Shown here one piece after another: positions 34,568 to 43,776 of a stretch of DNA of 64,000 bases. The DNA is taken from contig NZ_KB892705.1 in NCBI RefSeq assembly GCF_000373905.1, positions 3,420,477 through 3,484,476 of the forward strand, read 5' to 3'. The notes beneath the pieces were generated by a model. It did not search any database. It was not told where the DNA came from and saw nothing but the letters and a program-made list of their open reading frames with translations. Each line of letters opens with the position of its first letter. Position 1 is the stretch's first letter. The stretch comes from Mycobacterium sp. 155. Its GTDB lineage: Bacteria; Actinomycetota; Actinomycetes; Mycobacteriales; Mycobacteriaceae. A program made the position numbers and the translations under genes.

Positions 34568-35878
34568 TCATACTCCCGGCTGGATGATTTCGGCGATGGC
34601 TCGAGCTTGTTCGATGCCGCTCTCCAGGGCGCCGTCGATGAAGCTACCCCAGCCGCGGGCATATATGGATCCGGCGAAGTACACGCGCCCGTGGGGTCGG
34701 CGCAGGTCGGCGAAGTGATGGGTCAGCTGCCCTGGCCGCAGCATCGGCCATGTTTCGCCTGCGAATTCGTCGGCGACCCAGTTGTGACCGAAGCTGTCGA
34801 CCACGTCAGCGTCGGGGATCCATAGCCGAAGTGCCTGCTCGACAGCGGCGCGATCACATGGGTCGAACGCCTCGGCGTCGGGTCCGAAGCCGACGACGAT
34901 GGTGTCGCCGTGGACGTGGCCTTCGACTTGCGCTGCAGTCAACGGAAATCGCGGCGGAGCGATCGCCAGAAACGGTTCGTAGTCGCCACGCAGGCGCGCC
35001 CACACCTTCGTGCCTCTCGCCATCTGCCCTTCGGTGATCATTGCCCGCTTACCGTCAGACAGTGGCGGCGTGAAGTCGATGCGCTGCAGTGTCGACAGCG
35101 GCACCGTCACGATCGCGGCGGCCGCGTTGAGCTGCTCACCGTTATCCAGAGTCACGATGACGCGATTCGCCTGCTGCTCGATTGCGGTCACCTGGGTAGT
35201 CAGCCGAATCTCGCCGCGGGCGTCGGCGGCCATGCGGGCCGCGAGCGCGCTGGTGCCCTCGGCGATCTTGAACCCGCCGGTCATGTCGAAGTGTTGGTCC
35301 CAGTCGCCATTGGCGAACACCCACCAGCGGAAGGTCTGGCTCATCGCCACCTCGCCGGGTTGGCCGCTAGAGTCGGTCGCTATCAGTGCGTCGACGAGAT
35401 CACGTTCCACCGCACTCAGTTCGAGCCGATCGAGATACTCAGGTACTGCTAGCTTGTCGACATCCCCGACTCGGATACCGGCAAGGGGCCGATACGGGTG
35501 TGGCAGATAGTCACGCGCGGACTGCATCAAGTCGCGGATCCGTTGGGCCGCGAGCTCGTTAAATTCGCCGACAGTGCCACTGTGCAATGCCCCGTCGGCG
35601 TACCAGTAGGCGAGCGACGCGTCAGCGGCGCCGGCGACGACGACGCCCAAGCCGTAGCGAGAGAGTTCGGCCCATACGTGCGGCTGGTGCCAGTGCACAT
35701 AAGCACCGCCCATCTCAAGGCGGATGCCCCACCGTTGTTCGGTATGCGTGCGGCCACCGATGCGGTTTCGCGCTTCAACAGTGGTGACTCGCAAGCCAAG
35801 CCAGCCGAGTTCACGGGCGGCAGCCAGGCCTGCGAAGCCAGCGCCTATCACGACAACGTCAATATCGTCTTGTGCCAT
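34568..35878 (-). CDS. flavin-containing monoamine oxidase family protein
   Basis: The 436-residue protein starts with the FAD-binding motif VVVIGAGFAGLAAARELGWL followed by VEARNRIGGRTHTE, has LEMGGAYVHWHQPHVWAELS near residue 60, and a C-terminal FAD block VYFAGSIYARGWGSFIDGAL. It would oxidise amines to aldehydes with release of ammonia and peroxide. The usual C-terminal GTE-W-GYxEGA reads GSIYARGWGSFIDGA. ATG 35878 follows AAGGAA; an ATG at 35896 overlaps that site. Together with the urease genes it forms a nitrogen-release neighbourhood. Confidence 0.9.
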   Translation of the reverse strand: MAQDDIDVVVIGAGFAGLAAARELGWLGLRVTTVEARNRIGGRTHTEQRWGIRLEMGGAYVHWHQPHVWAELSRYGLGVVVAGAADASLAYWYADGALHSGTVGEFNELAAQRIRDLMQSARDYLPHPYRPLAGIRVGDVDKLAVPEYLDRLELSAVERDLVDALIATDSSGQPGEVAMSQTFRWWVFANGDWDQHFDMTGGFKIAEGTSALAARMAADARGEIRLTTQVTAIEQQANRVIVTLDNGEQLNAAAAIVTVPLSTLQRIDFTPPLSDGKRAMITEGQMARGTKVWARLRGDYEPFLAIAPPRFPLTAAQVEGHVHGDTIVVGFGPDAEAFDPCDRAAVEQALRLWIPDADVVDSFGHNWVADEFAGETWPMLRPGQLTHHFADLRRPHGRVYFAGSIYARGWGSFIDGALESGIEQARAIAEIIQPGV

Positions 35879-36110
35879 GCTGGATGTTCCTTCCATTGTC
35901 AGTTCCAGATGTGGCGCCGTCGGCGGCGCAGTCGTAGTGGGGCCAGGGTGGACCGATAGATGGATCAGAATTGTTCGGCAACAGTAGTTTTGGATCACCG
36001 GCGTCCCCCTGCCGTACCTTGAATTCCTCGTGGGCGGCAGCCGGCGCATTCGGCTCGAGTAGCAGACGGACAAATGTGTCCGCGATCGTCGGGTCGATCG
36101 CGACGGGAAA
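35859..36110 (-). pseudogene. possible gene remnant upstream of the amine oxidase
   Basis: One reverse frame reads FPVAIDPTIADTFVRLLLEP, then NAPAAAHEEFKVRQGDAGDP and KLLLPNNSDPSIGPPWPHYD, with GC-rich third positions, and stops 20 bases inside the amine oxidase gene. Upstream, a different frame looks coding (TLALRPDGLAYPAWVLNTLG), so a frameshift near 36110 may separate two parts of one gene. I do not recognise the family. Confidence 0.35.
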
Positions 36111-36377
36111 CCTCCGAGGGTGTTCAGCACCCAGGCCGGGTAGGCGAGCCCGTCGGGACGGAGCGCAAGTGTGGGACGCGCTAGGTGCCCCGCCAACACC
36201 TGGTTTCGTCCGACAGGATTAGGATCGCGTTGAGCAAACGGGGAGCAAACGGTGACTTCTCCGGCTACGTCGGGAGTCGTGTCTGGGGTGCTAACCGACA
36301 CCGACCACCTAGGATTTTGCCTCAGCACAGCGCGGTGTCTCAGCGGCATGCGCAGAGATCTCGAGAGTGGGCGATCG

Positions 36378-36704
36378 TCAACCGTGGTCTTTACTTGGCG
36401 CAGGTCGGTGCGTGCGGATGTGAACCTTACGGGCAAACAATGAGCGGGCGCGATCCTCCTCAGACATTCCGCCCCATGTTCCGAAGGCTTCCTGAAACAC
36501 AATCGCGTGGTCCCGGCATTGGTCCGCCACCGGACAGTCCGCACACACCTGCTTGGCACGCTTCTGACGTTCCTGTCGCGCGTGACCTCGCTCACCATCG
36601 GGATGGAAGAACAGGCTGGGATCTACCGTCCTGCATTTGGCACGCAATTGCCATTCCCACTCGTCATCCGACCTGCACGCAGGTGAGTGGAAGATAGCAG
36701 GCAT
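36378..36704 (-). CDS. WhiB family iron-sulfur regulator
   Basis: The 108-residue protein has the four cysteines that hold a [4Fe-4S] cluster (AKCRTVDPSLFF, then VCADCPVADQCRDHA) and the G[VI/T]WGG turn (FGTWGGMSEEDRAR), followed by a basic DNA-binding tail (FARKVHIRTHRPAPSK). WhiB proteins bind sigma factor region 4 and respond to redox or nitric oxide. ATG 36704 lies 7 bases after the stop of a decayed pdxS and has no good ribosome binding site, so it may be translated from a leaderless message or through leftover pdxS transcription. Which WhiB class it belongs to is unclear. Confidence 0.9.
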   Translation of the reverse strand: MPAIFHSPACRSDDEWEWQLRAKCRTVDPSLFFHPDGERGHARQERQKRAKQVCADCPVADQCRDHAIVFQEAFGTWGGMSEEDRARSLFARKVHIRTHRPAPSKDHG

Positions 36705-36710
36705 TACAAA

Positions 36711-37021
36711 TCACCGGCCACGCTCGGCGAGCCGATGCGGCTGGCCGATGTCCTCCACGTTAATGCCGATCATGGCCTCCCCCAGGCCGCACGACACCTT
36801 GGCCAGCACATCGAGATCGTCGTAGAACGTGGTGGCTTTCACGATCGTCGCGGCCCGCTGAGCCGGACTATCATGACGGCCACCGCACCGGCGACCTCGG
36901 CGATCTTCGCCTGCTCAGGAGTGACGACATCCGTGATGACGCCACCCTTAAGCATCTCAGCCGTACCACGCTTGACTCGCGCGGTACCCACGCCGGCTGG
37001 CGCTGAGCCTTCGGAGATCAC
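36711..37021 (-). pseudogene. pdxS: pdxS (PLP synthase) with a large internal deletion
   Basis: The start (37021 downward) reads [20 protein letters not shown] then [19 protein letters not shown], the N-terminus of PdxS. After a junction near 36860 another frame reads [20 protein letters not shown] then [20 protein letters not shown] and QPHRLAERG, the PdxS C-terminus, up to TGA at 36711-36713. About 190 middle codons, including the catalytic core, are gone and the two ends are out of frame. The remnant cannot make pyridoxal phosphate. It directly precedes whiB on the same strand. Confidence 0.9.
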
Positions 37022-37084
37022 TAGCTATGCCTCCCTGCAAGATGGCGAGCAATTGGTGTCAGCGGTCGAGCATTACCGTGCCGT

Positions 37085-37330
37085 ATTGCCGAATGTCTCA
37101 TGCCGCCAATGCATGTGGCATACGAAGCGGCTTAAGCTGAGAGCTAACCGTGATGGGTCGACCGTTGACCGCTGACGTTGTTCTCGCAGCGTGTTTTCCG
37201 TGATGGCGAAACCAATTCTGCGATGAGGTCCGCATGAATTGGATACGGAGTTCTCCCCATCTTTGCCGTACTCAGACACGTTGCTCCGTCGAATGGTTAC
37301 CCTGGTACGGACCCTGTGACAGCTGTTGTC
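37085..37330. repeat. copy B of the ~230-bp dispersed repeat
   Basis: This is the second copy of the element at 32740-33000, in the same orientation, sharing CCAATGCAT (37106), CAATTCTGCGA and a 25-base identical block at 37244-37268. Copies A and B bracket the LuxR, amine oxidase, whiB and pdxS-remnant genes. Here it adjoins no intact promoter. Confidence 0.65.
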
Positions 37331-37613
37331 GGACATGACATTCAGGAGGCGGAAGCTGATTCGCATTACGAGGAAAGAAATTGACACACATGTATCACTG
37401 ATGGTTAAGGACGGACTGAGGAGCAGCTAGATCCGTTGCGCCCCAGCCAAGCCGCCGCACTACGATCAAGTGAGGGGAACCCACTGCGGCACCGGTTTTC
37501 GCATTGGGCGTCGACCCGACATCACCGATGCCTCAGGTCGTCCACTCTCGTCCATGCCGGTGCAACCCCCACCGACCAGCGTCCATAGCGGTTGGTAATA
37601 ACTTGTAGAGCAG
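37331..37613. other. intergenic stretch, no gene seen
   Basis: 283 bases between repeat copy B and the YigZ gene. Frames are short and unlike known proteins; no hairpin with a T-tract or RNA gene was seen. Confidence 0.4.
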
Positions 37614-38231
37614 CTATCCCCATACGTGGCCCACATGAATGAGTTCCCCACGGCCGGAGGTTATTTCACCTATCACTGAGTCCAGCTTTGCTGTCTCGGC
37701 ACAATGAATGGTGATCACCGCCTTCTGGCCGTAGTCGACACCATCCACATCGAACCTGCGCCGTCGCAATTCCGCCTCAACCCAACCGGCCTCGGCATGG
37801 TCCACCGCGAGGGTGAACACTTGCGACTGGATGCGACGCCGCAGGTTCGTTGATTCGAGCGCAGCGACTACGCCGCCAGAATAGGCCCGCGCCAGACCGC
37901 CGGCTCCGAGCTTGATACCCCCGTAGTATCGCGACACCACTGCGACCACATTCACCACGTCTCGGGCCTTCAGCACATGCAGGATCGGAACGCCGGCTGT
38001 TCCGCTGGGCTCTCCATCGTCACTGTACCGATCAATGCGACTCTCGACTTCATCACCGATGATGTAGGCGAAGCAGTGATGACCGGCTCCGCGCTCGAGT
38101 TCGCGTGCGAGAGCGATGAATCCGTAGGCATCTTCTTCGCAGTCGGCATAGCGAAGTCGGGCAATGAACCGCGACTTCTTGATCGTCTCATCGGAGTGCG
38201 GCGTTGCCTCAGGATCGAGCGAGAACGGCAT
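37614..38231 (-). CDS. YigZ/IMPACT family protein
   Basis: The 205-residue protein, the same size as E. coli YigZ, carries the UPF0029 signature SDDGEPSGTAGVPILHVLKA followed by VVNVVAVVSRYYGGIKLGAG and GLARAYSGGVVAALES. The C-terminal ferredoxin-like domain (DUF1949) follows. The early KKSRFIARLRYADCEEDAYG is typical. The cellular role is not settled; the human homologue IMPACT regulates GCN2. ATG 38231 fits family length; a GTG at 38261 would add 10 residues. Confidence 0.9.
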   Translation of the reverse strand: MPFSLDPEATPHSDETIKKSRFIARLRYADCEEDAYGFIALARELERGAGHHCFAYIIGDEVESRIDRYSDDGEPSGTAGVPILHVLKARDVVNVVAVVSRYYGGIKLGAGGLARAYSGGVVAALESTNLRRRIQSQVFTLAVDHAEAGWVEAELRRRRFDVDGVDYGQKAVITIHCAETAKLDSVIGEITSGRGELIHVGHVWG

Positions 38232-38665
38232 ACGGGAATTGTAAGAGTCGAAGTCGCGCACACGAACCTGTTACCAGATCATGCGCTCCGCAATATGTTA
38301 TGACGCAATACGTTTCACACCGACCACCGTGAGCGGTCTGCGCCGCAAATGCTCGCACCATCAACTTTCAGCCCAGGAGTGTCGTCATTGTTGTCAGGAC
38401 GCCCCGCCGACCCACCGATCCTCAACCGCCACCCGGACGCACCAAGATCGTCGTTCTTCAGTAGCGTCTAGGATCGCTCTGCCTCACCGACAACGACGTT
38501 GGTAAACATCCAGCTCCGGACCAATCAATGCGGCGGCGAGGAAGAGACTTGCCGCGGCCACCGTGAGGGATACCCGAAGATGTCGGTTCTGCCGCCTACC
38601 ATTCCTCCGGCACGCCCCTACAGGACCCTGCGGTCCCGCACCGGCCCTGATGGAAAGGACCAGCA
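38232..38665. other. 434-bp intergenic stretch upstream of the topoisomerase operon
   Basis: No supported gene. The last 100 bases should contain the promoter and leader of the topoisomerase pair; GAAAGGAC at 38652-38659 is its ribosome binding site. I could not identify a clear -10/-35 pair. Confidence 0.4.
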
Positions 38666-40708
38666 GTGAGTTACAACGCTGCAGACATCACCGAACTCGA
38701 CGATGTCCAGCACACCCGTCTACGACCGGCGGTGAATCTGGGCCTGGACGTGCTCAACACCGCGCTGCGTGAGCTGGTGGACAACGCGATCGAAGAGGTC
38801 GCCGACCCCAGCCACGGCGGATCCACCGTGACGATCACCCTGCACGCCGATGGATCGGTCAGCGTCGCTGACGACGGCCGCGGCTTACCCGTCGACTCCG
38901 ACCCGGTCACCGGGAAGAACGGCATCGTCAAGACGCTCGGCACGGCACGGGCCGGTGGCAAGTTCTCCGCCCACTCTGACGCCGCGAGCACGGGCGCCGG
39001 TTTGAACGGTATCGGCGCCGCAGCCGCGGTGTTCATCTCCGCCCGTACCGACGTGACGGTGCGTCGGGCGGGAAAGACGTACCTGCAGAGTTTCGGCCGT
39101 GGCTACCCGGGTGTGTTCGATGGCACCGGGGGCCGGGGGTTCGATCCGGACGCCGAGTTCACCCGCGCCGACACCCACAAACTCCGCGGCTCGGGCAACC
39201 GCAAGCCCGACGCGCACGGCACCACGGTGCGCATCCTGTTCGACCCGGCCGTGGTGCCGGATTCAAACGTGGATATCGGCGAGGTCCTGCTGCGGGCGCA
39301 CGCCGCAGCCAGAATGTCGCCCGGCGTGCACCTGCACGTCGTCGACGAAGGCTGGCCCGCCGAGGACGTGCCGCCCGCATTGATGGAACCGTTCAACGGC
39401 CCGTGGGGCACCGACACTCTGCTCGACCTCATGTGCACGGCCTCCGGCACTCCCCTGCCCGACGTGCGCGCAGCCGTGGAGGGACGCGGTGAATACACGA
39501 CCGGCCGAGGTCCGACACCGTTCCGCTGGTCGTTGACCGCCGGGCCTGCCGAGCCAGCCACGGTGGCCGCGTTCTGCAACACCGTACGCACCCCGGGCGG
39601 CGGGTCTCATCTGACGGCCGCGATGAAAGGGTTGTCCGAAGCCCTGGCCGACCGGGCGTCCCGCATCCGCGACCTGGGCCTGGCCAAAGGTGAGGACGGC
39701 CCGGAGCCGCAGGATTTCGCCGCGGTCACCGCGCTGGCGGTGGACACCCGGGCACCCGATGTCGCTTGGGACTCCCAGGCCAAGACCGCGGTGTCGTCAC
39801 GTTCTTTGAACGTGGCGATGGCGCCGGACGTGGCGCGCAGTGTCACCATCTGGGCGGCCAACCCCGGTAACAGCGATGCGGTATCGCTGTGGACGAAGCT
39901 GGCGCTGGAGTCGGCCCGGGCGCGACGCAGCGCCGAGGGCGCGAAGGCCCGCTCCCGCGCGGCGTCGAAAGCCAAAGGGCTGGGGACGAATCTGTCGCTG
40001 CCGCCGAAGTTGCTGCCCAGCCGGGAGACCGGCCGCGGTTCGGGTGCGGAATTGTTCCTGTGCGAGGGCGATTCGGCGTTGGGCACTATCAAAGCGGCGC
40101 GCGACGCCACGTTCCAGGCGGCCTTCCCGCTGAAAGGGAAGCCGCCCAACGTCTACGGGTTCACCGTGAGCAAAGCACGGGTCAAGGACGAGTTCGACTC
40201 CATCGAACGCATCCTAGGCTGCGGATTGCGTGACAACTGCGACCCGGAGCAGTGCCGGTACGACCGGATCCTGTTCGCCTCCGATGCCGATCCCGATGGC
40301 GGCAACATCAACTCGAGCCTGATCTCGATGTTCCTGGATTTCTACCGCCCGCTCGTCGAGGCCGGGATGGTCTACGTGACACTGCCGCCGTTGTTCGTGG
40401 TCAAGGACGGCACGCAGCGGATCTACTGCCAGGACGAGTCCGAACGCGACGCCGCAGTGGCACAGATGCGCGCCACCTCCAAGCGCAAGGTAGAGGTGCA
40501 GCGCAACAAAGGCCTCGGCGAAATGGATGCCGACGACTTCTGGAACACCGTGCTGGATCCGCAGCGGCGCACCGTGATTCGGGTACACCCCGATGACGAT
40601 GAAAAGAAGTTGCACCACACTCTGTTCGGCGGACCGCCGGAGGGCCGGCGTACGTGGATGGCCGATGTTGCTTCCCGCGTTGACACCTCCGCGCTGGACT
40701 TGGACTAG
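38666..40708 (+). CDS. topoN: atypical type IIA topoisomerase ATPase subunit (TopoN/GyrB/ParE-like)
   Basis: The 680-residue protein has the GHKL ATPase motifs (LRELVDNAIEEVAD, VADDGRGLPVD, STGAGLNGIGAAAAV), a transducer domain and a TOPRIM domain (AELFLCEGDSALGTIKAARD; FASDADPDGGNINSSLIS). In gyrase the corresponding motifs are EGDSAGGSAK and DADVDGAHI, so this is a distant relative. M. smegmatis has a described pair of this kind, TopoN-TopoM, with unusual supercoiling activity; I assign this gene to it from memory of layout and sequence. GTG 38666 follows GAAAGG. The partner gene starts 10 bases downstream. Confidence 0.85.
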   Translation: MSYNAADITELDDVQHTRLRPAVNLGLDVLNTALRELVDNAIEEVADPSHGGSTVTITLHADGSVSVADDGRGLPVDSDPVTGKNGIVKTLGTARAGGKFSAHSDAASTGAGLNGIGAAAAVFISARTDVTVRRAGKTYLQSFGRGYPGVFDGTGGRGFDPDAEFTRADTHKLRGSGNRKPDAHGTTVRILFDPAVVPDSNVDIGEVLLRAHAAARMSPGVHLHVVDEGWPAEDVPPALMEPFNGPWGTDTLLDLMCTASGTPLPDVRAAVEGRGEYTTGRGPTPFRWSLTAGPAEPATVAAFCNTVRTPGGGSHLTAAMKGLSEALADRASRIRDLGLAKGEDGPEPQDFAAVTALAVDTRAPDVAWDSQAKTAVSSRSLNVAMAPDVARSVTIWAANPGNSDAVSLWTKLALESARARRSAEGAKARSRAASKAKGLGTNLSLPPKLLPSRETGRGSGAELFLCEGDSALGTIKAARDATFQAAFPLKGKPPNVYGFTVSKARVKDEFDSIERILGCGLRDNCDPEQCRYDRILFASDADPDGGNINSSLISMFLDFYRPLVEAGMVYVTLPPLFVVKDGTQRIYCQDESERDAAVAQMRATSKRKVEVQRNKGLGEMDADDFWNTVLDPQRRTVIRVHPDDDEKKLHHTLFGGPPEGRRTWMADVASRVDTSALDLD

Positions 40709-40718
40709 GAGAAGTACT

Positions 40719-42863
40719 GTGACCGCCACTCTCGATATTCCTGAACAGAACCGGGACCTGGTGCTCGACCAGAGCGCCGACGACTACTGGAACCACTACC
40801 AGCTGACCTTCGCTCTCTACAGCGTCAGCGATCGCGCCATCCCTTCGGCATTCGACGGACTCAAGCCCGGTCAACGCCGTCTGCTCTATCAGATGCACGA
40901 CTCGAAACTGCTGCCGGGCAACAAACCGCAGAAGTCCTCGAAGGTGTGCTCGGCCGTCACCGGCAACCTGCACCCACACGGTGGCGCGTCGATGTACGGG
41001 GCCGCGGCGCTGATGGCCGCCGACTTCCAGCGCGTGAAAGTCATTGACGGGCAAGGTGCTTTCCCCCGTATTCAAGGTGATATTCCCGCTGCCGACCGCT
41101 ACACCGAAATGCGATTGTCGGCACCCGGCGCGGCGCTGACCGCCGAACTCGACGATCACGCGGTGCCTATGGTGGCGACGTTCGACGGCGAGTGGACCGA
41201 GCCAACGGTGCTGCCGGCCCGGTGGCCGGTGCTGCTGTGCAACGGCGCGGTCGGCATCGCCGAGGGGTGGGCCACCAAGGTGCCGGCCCACAATCCCCGC
41301 GAGGTCATGGCCGCGTGCCGAGCACTGCTGAAAACCCCGAACATGACCGACGACAGGTTGATAAAGCTCATTCCCGGACCCGACTGGGGCTGTGGGTCCA
41401 CCGTGGTCGGCACAGCCGGGCTGCGGGAGTACATCACCACCGGTCGTGGTGCGTTCACGGTGCGTGGCACGGTGTCTGTCGACGGAAAGAACTGCATCAT
41501 CACCGAACTGCCGCCCGGTGTGGCGAGTAACACTGTGCAGGACAGGATCCGAGCCCTTGTCGAATCCGGCGAGCTGTCCGGTGTCGCGGACATGTCCGAT
41601 CTGACCGACCGCCGCAACGGCCTACGCATCGTCGTCACCGCCAAACGCGGCTACAGCGCCGAAACCATCCGCGAGCAGCTGCTCGCGTTGACACCGCTGG
41701 AATCGACGTTCGCCGCCAGCCTGGTGGCCCTCGACGAAGACCGGGTGCCACGCTGGTGGTCGGTGCGCGAGTTGATCTCGGCCTTCCTGCACCTGCGCGA
41801 TTCAGTGGTGGTGCGCCGCAGCGAGTATCGGCTGGAGAAGGTCACCGCACGGCGCCATCTGGTGGCCGGCCTGATGCTAATCCACCTCGATATTGATACT
41901 GCCGTCGCGGTTATTCGAAACTCCGACACCGTCGACGAGGCCCGCCAAGGGCTGCAAGAGCGGTTCGGTATCGACGCCGGGCAGGCCGATTACGTTCTGG
42001 CGCTGCAGCTGCGGCGCTTGACACGGCTCGACGTGATCGAACTGCAAGCCGAGGCCGAGAAGCTGGACGCCGAGTTCGCCGAGCTGACCGAGCTGGTGTC
42101 GAACCCCGACGCGCGGCGAGCGGTCATCGACAACGAGCTCGTGGAGACGGCAAAACTGTTCAAAGGTCCCGAATTCGACCGTCGGACCGTGCTGGACTTT
42201 GAAGCTACCCCGACGGCATCGAGCGCCGATGAGGACGGCCCCCGCGAACGCAAGGTCAATGCCGCTTGGCGCCTTGATGACCGGGGTGTGTTCTCCGACA
42301 GTCACGGCGAACTGCTCACCTCAGGCCTGGGTTGGGCGGTGTGGACCGACGGACGGATCAAATTCACCAACGGAAACGGCTTGCCGTTCAAGATCCGCGA
42401 CATCCCGGTCGCCCCCGACATCACCGGACTCCTGCGTTCCGGCGTGCTGACACCGGGGTACCACCTGGGGCTGGTGACGCGACGCGGCAGGATTCTGCGT
42501 ATCGACCCCGCCGCGGTGAATCCGCAGGGTACGGCAGGAAACGGCGTGGCCGGTGTGAAGCTGACCGCTGATGACCCCGGCGACGAGGTGATCGCCGCTC
42601 TGCCGATCACGTGCGAAAACGGAGAAGCGATCCTGTCAACGTCCGAAAAGGGTTGGAAAGTCACCGAAGTCGCTGACATCCCAGTAAAAGGCCGTGGCGG
42701 CGCAGGTGTCGGGTTCCACCCGTTCGTGGGCGGCGAGGACGCGCTGCTGTCGGCGTCGGTCTCCCCAACCGGGTTTGTGCGCGGCGGGAAGGCGGTGCGG
42801 GCCGAGAAGCGTGCGAAGGCTTCGGCGAAGGGGTCGGGCACTGACGTATCGCCTGCGCCGTAG
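40719..42863 (+). CDS. topoM: atypical type IIA topoisomerase cleavage subunit (TopoM/GyrA/ParC-like)
   Basis: The 714-residue protein has the GyrA/ParC breakage-reunion core: AIPSAFDGLKPGQRRLLYQM, CSAVTGNLHPHGGASMYGAA, VIDGQGAFPRIQGDIPAADR and the catalytic Tyr128 (RYTEMRLS), then a coiled-coil arm (about residues 410-540) and a C-terminal part of about 200 residues with short beta-type repeats (GLGWAVWTDGRIKFTNGNG, TRRGRILRIDPAAVN). No GyrA box is evident. It joins DNA ends while the TopoN-like subunit supplies ATP. GTG 40719 follows AGGAGAAG; an in-frame upstream reading would overlap the partner gene. Confidence 0.87.
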   Translation: MTATLDIPEQNRDLVLDQSADDYWNHYQLTFALYSVSDRAIPSAFDGLKPGQRRLLYQMHDSKLLPGNKPQKSSKVCSAVTGNLHPHGGASMYGAAALMAADFQRVKVIDGQGAFPRIQGDIPAADRYTEMRLSAPGAALTAELDDHAVPMVATFDGEWTEPTVLPARWPVLLCNGAVGIAEGWATKVPAHNPREVMAACRALLKTPNMTDDRLIKLIPGPDWGCGSTVVGTAGLREYITTGRGAFTVRGTVSVDGKNCIITELPPGVASNTVQDRIRALVESGELSGVADMSDLTDRRNGLRIVVTAKRGYSAETIREQLLALTPLESTFAASLVALDEDRVPRWWSVRELISAFLHLRDSVVVRRSEYRLEKVTARRHLVAGLMLIHLDIDTAVAVIRNSDTVDEARQGLQERFGIDAGQADYVLALQLRRLTRLDVIELQAEAEKLDAEFAELTELVSNPDARRAVIDNELVETAKLFKGPEFDRRTVLDFEATPTASSADEDGPRERKVNAAWRLDDRGVFSDSHGELLTSGLGWAVWTDGRIKFTNGNGLPFKIRDIPVAPDITGLLRSGVLTPGYHLGLVTRRGRILRIDPAAVNPQGTAGNGVAGVKLTADDPGDEVIAALPITCENGEAILSTSEKGWKVTEVADIPVKGRGGAGVGFHPFVGGEDALLSASVSPTGFVRGGKAVRAEKRAKASAKGSGTDVSPAP

Positions 42864-42921
42864 GGTGGATGGTCAGGAGATGAACGCGTTCACAGGGTTG
42901 TTGCAGCTGTGTCTCAGGGCT

Positions 42922-43776
42922 TTATGCCGTGATGTTGGCACTGTCTCCTGCTGTGGCGGCGAAGCTGGTCCCCGTCACCATCCGTGCTTCATCGGACGCG
43001 AGGAACACCGCTAGCGGCGCGACGTCTTCGGGTTCGACCCACGGAACGCCCAGGGGCAGCTTCTTTTTCATGCTGCCTGCCGCGGACTGCTCGTCTTCCT
43101 CCAGATTGCCGGAAGGTTCGTTTCCGCCGGTGCGGATGATCTGTGCGTACCGTTCCTCGTGCCGTGTCAGCACAGTATTGACCAATCCGGGGATCAGCGC
43201 GTTGACCGTGATCCCGTACTTCCCCAGCTCCAGGCCTGCGGACTTCATCAACCCGATCAGGCCCCACTTCGACGCTGAGTACCCGCTCCCATCCAGGGTG
43301 CCGTGCTGCCCCTGTGTCGAGGACGTGATGATGACGCGACCTGCACCACGATCCACCAGCAGCGGAGCGGCAACACGCAGCACGTTGGCGGTACCGGTCA
43401 AGTTGATGTCGATCTGGTCATGCCAGAGCTCGTCACTCATCTCCAGCAGCGGAGCAAAGCCCTGAATACCAGCGTTGGCGAACACGACGTCGATGCCCCC
43501 GAACCGCTCTACGACTGCCGAGAACCCGTCGCGGACGGCCGATATATCCCGCTGATCGAACACCACGGACATCCACTCGCCGCCAGCCTCCTCGACGAGT
43601 GTTCCTGTGCGGGCGAGGTCGTCGCGTGTAGCGGGCTCGTAGTCCATCGCGGAACTGGCAAGCGCCGCAATGTCAGCGCCCGCAACCCGATAACCAGCCC
43701 GGGCGAACGCGACCGCACTGGCACGTCCAATCCCGCGGGCCGCGCCTGTCACCACGACTACCCGGCCGTCACTCAT
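42922..43776 (-). CDS. SDR family oxidoreductase (mycofactocin-dependent type possible)
   Basis: The 284-residue enzyme has VVVVTGAARGIGRASAVAFA, DVVFANAGIQGF, VIITSSTQGQHG and GYSASKWGLIGLMKSAGLEL with catalytic Ser-Tyr-Lys in place. It carries extra loops after the second strand (DYEPATRDDLARTGTLVEEA) and before the C-terminus (GNLEEDEQSAAGSMKKKLPL). These insertions and the length are typical of SDRs that hold NAD tightly and pass electrons to mycofactocin; this is family knowledge, not shown here. The substrate is unknown. Confidence 0.87.
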   Translation of the reverse strand: MSDGRVVVVTGAARGIGRASAVAFARAGYRVAGADIAALASSAMDYEPATRDDLARTGTLVEEAGGEWMSVVFDQRDISAVRDGFSAVVERFGGIDVVFANAGIQGFAPLLEMSDELWHDQIDINLTGTANVLRVAAPLLVDRGAGRVIITSSTQGQHGTLDGSGYSASKWGLIGLMKSAGLELGKYGITVNALIPGLVNTVLTRHEERYAQIIRTGGNEPSGNLEEDEQSAAGSMKKKLPLGVPWVEPEDVAPLAVFLASDEARMVTGTSFAATAGDSANITA

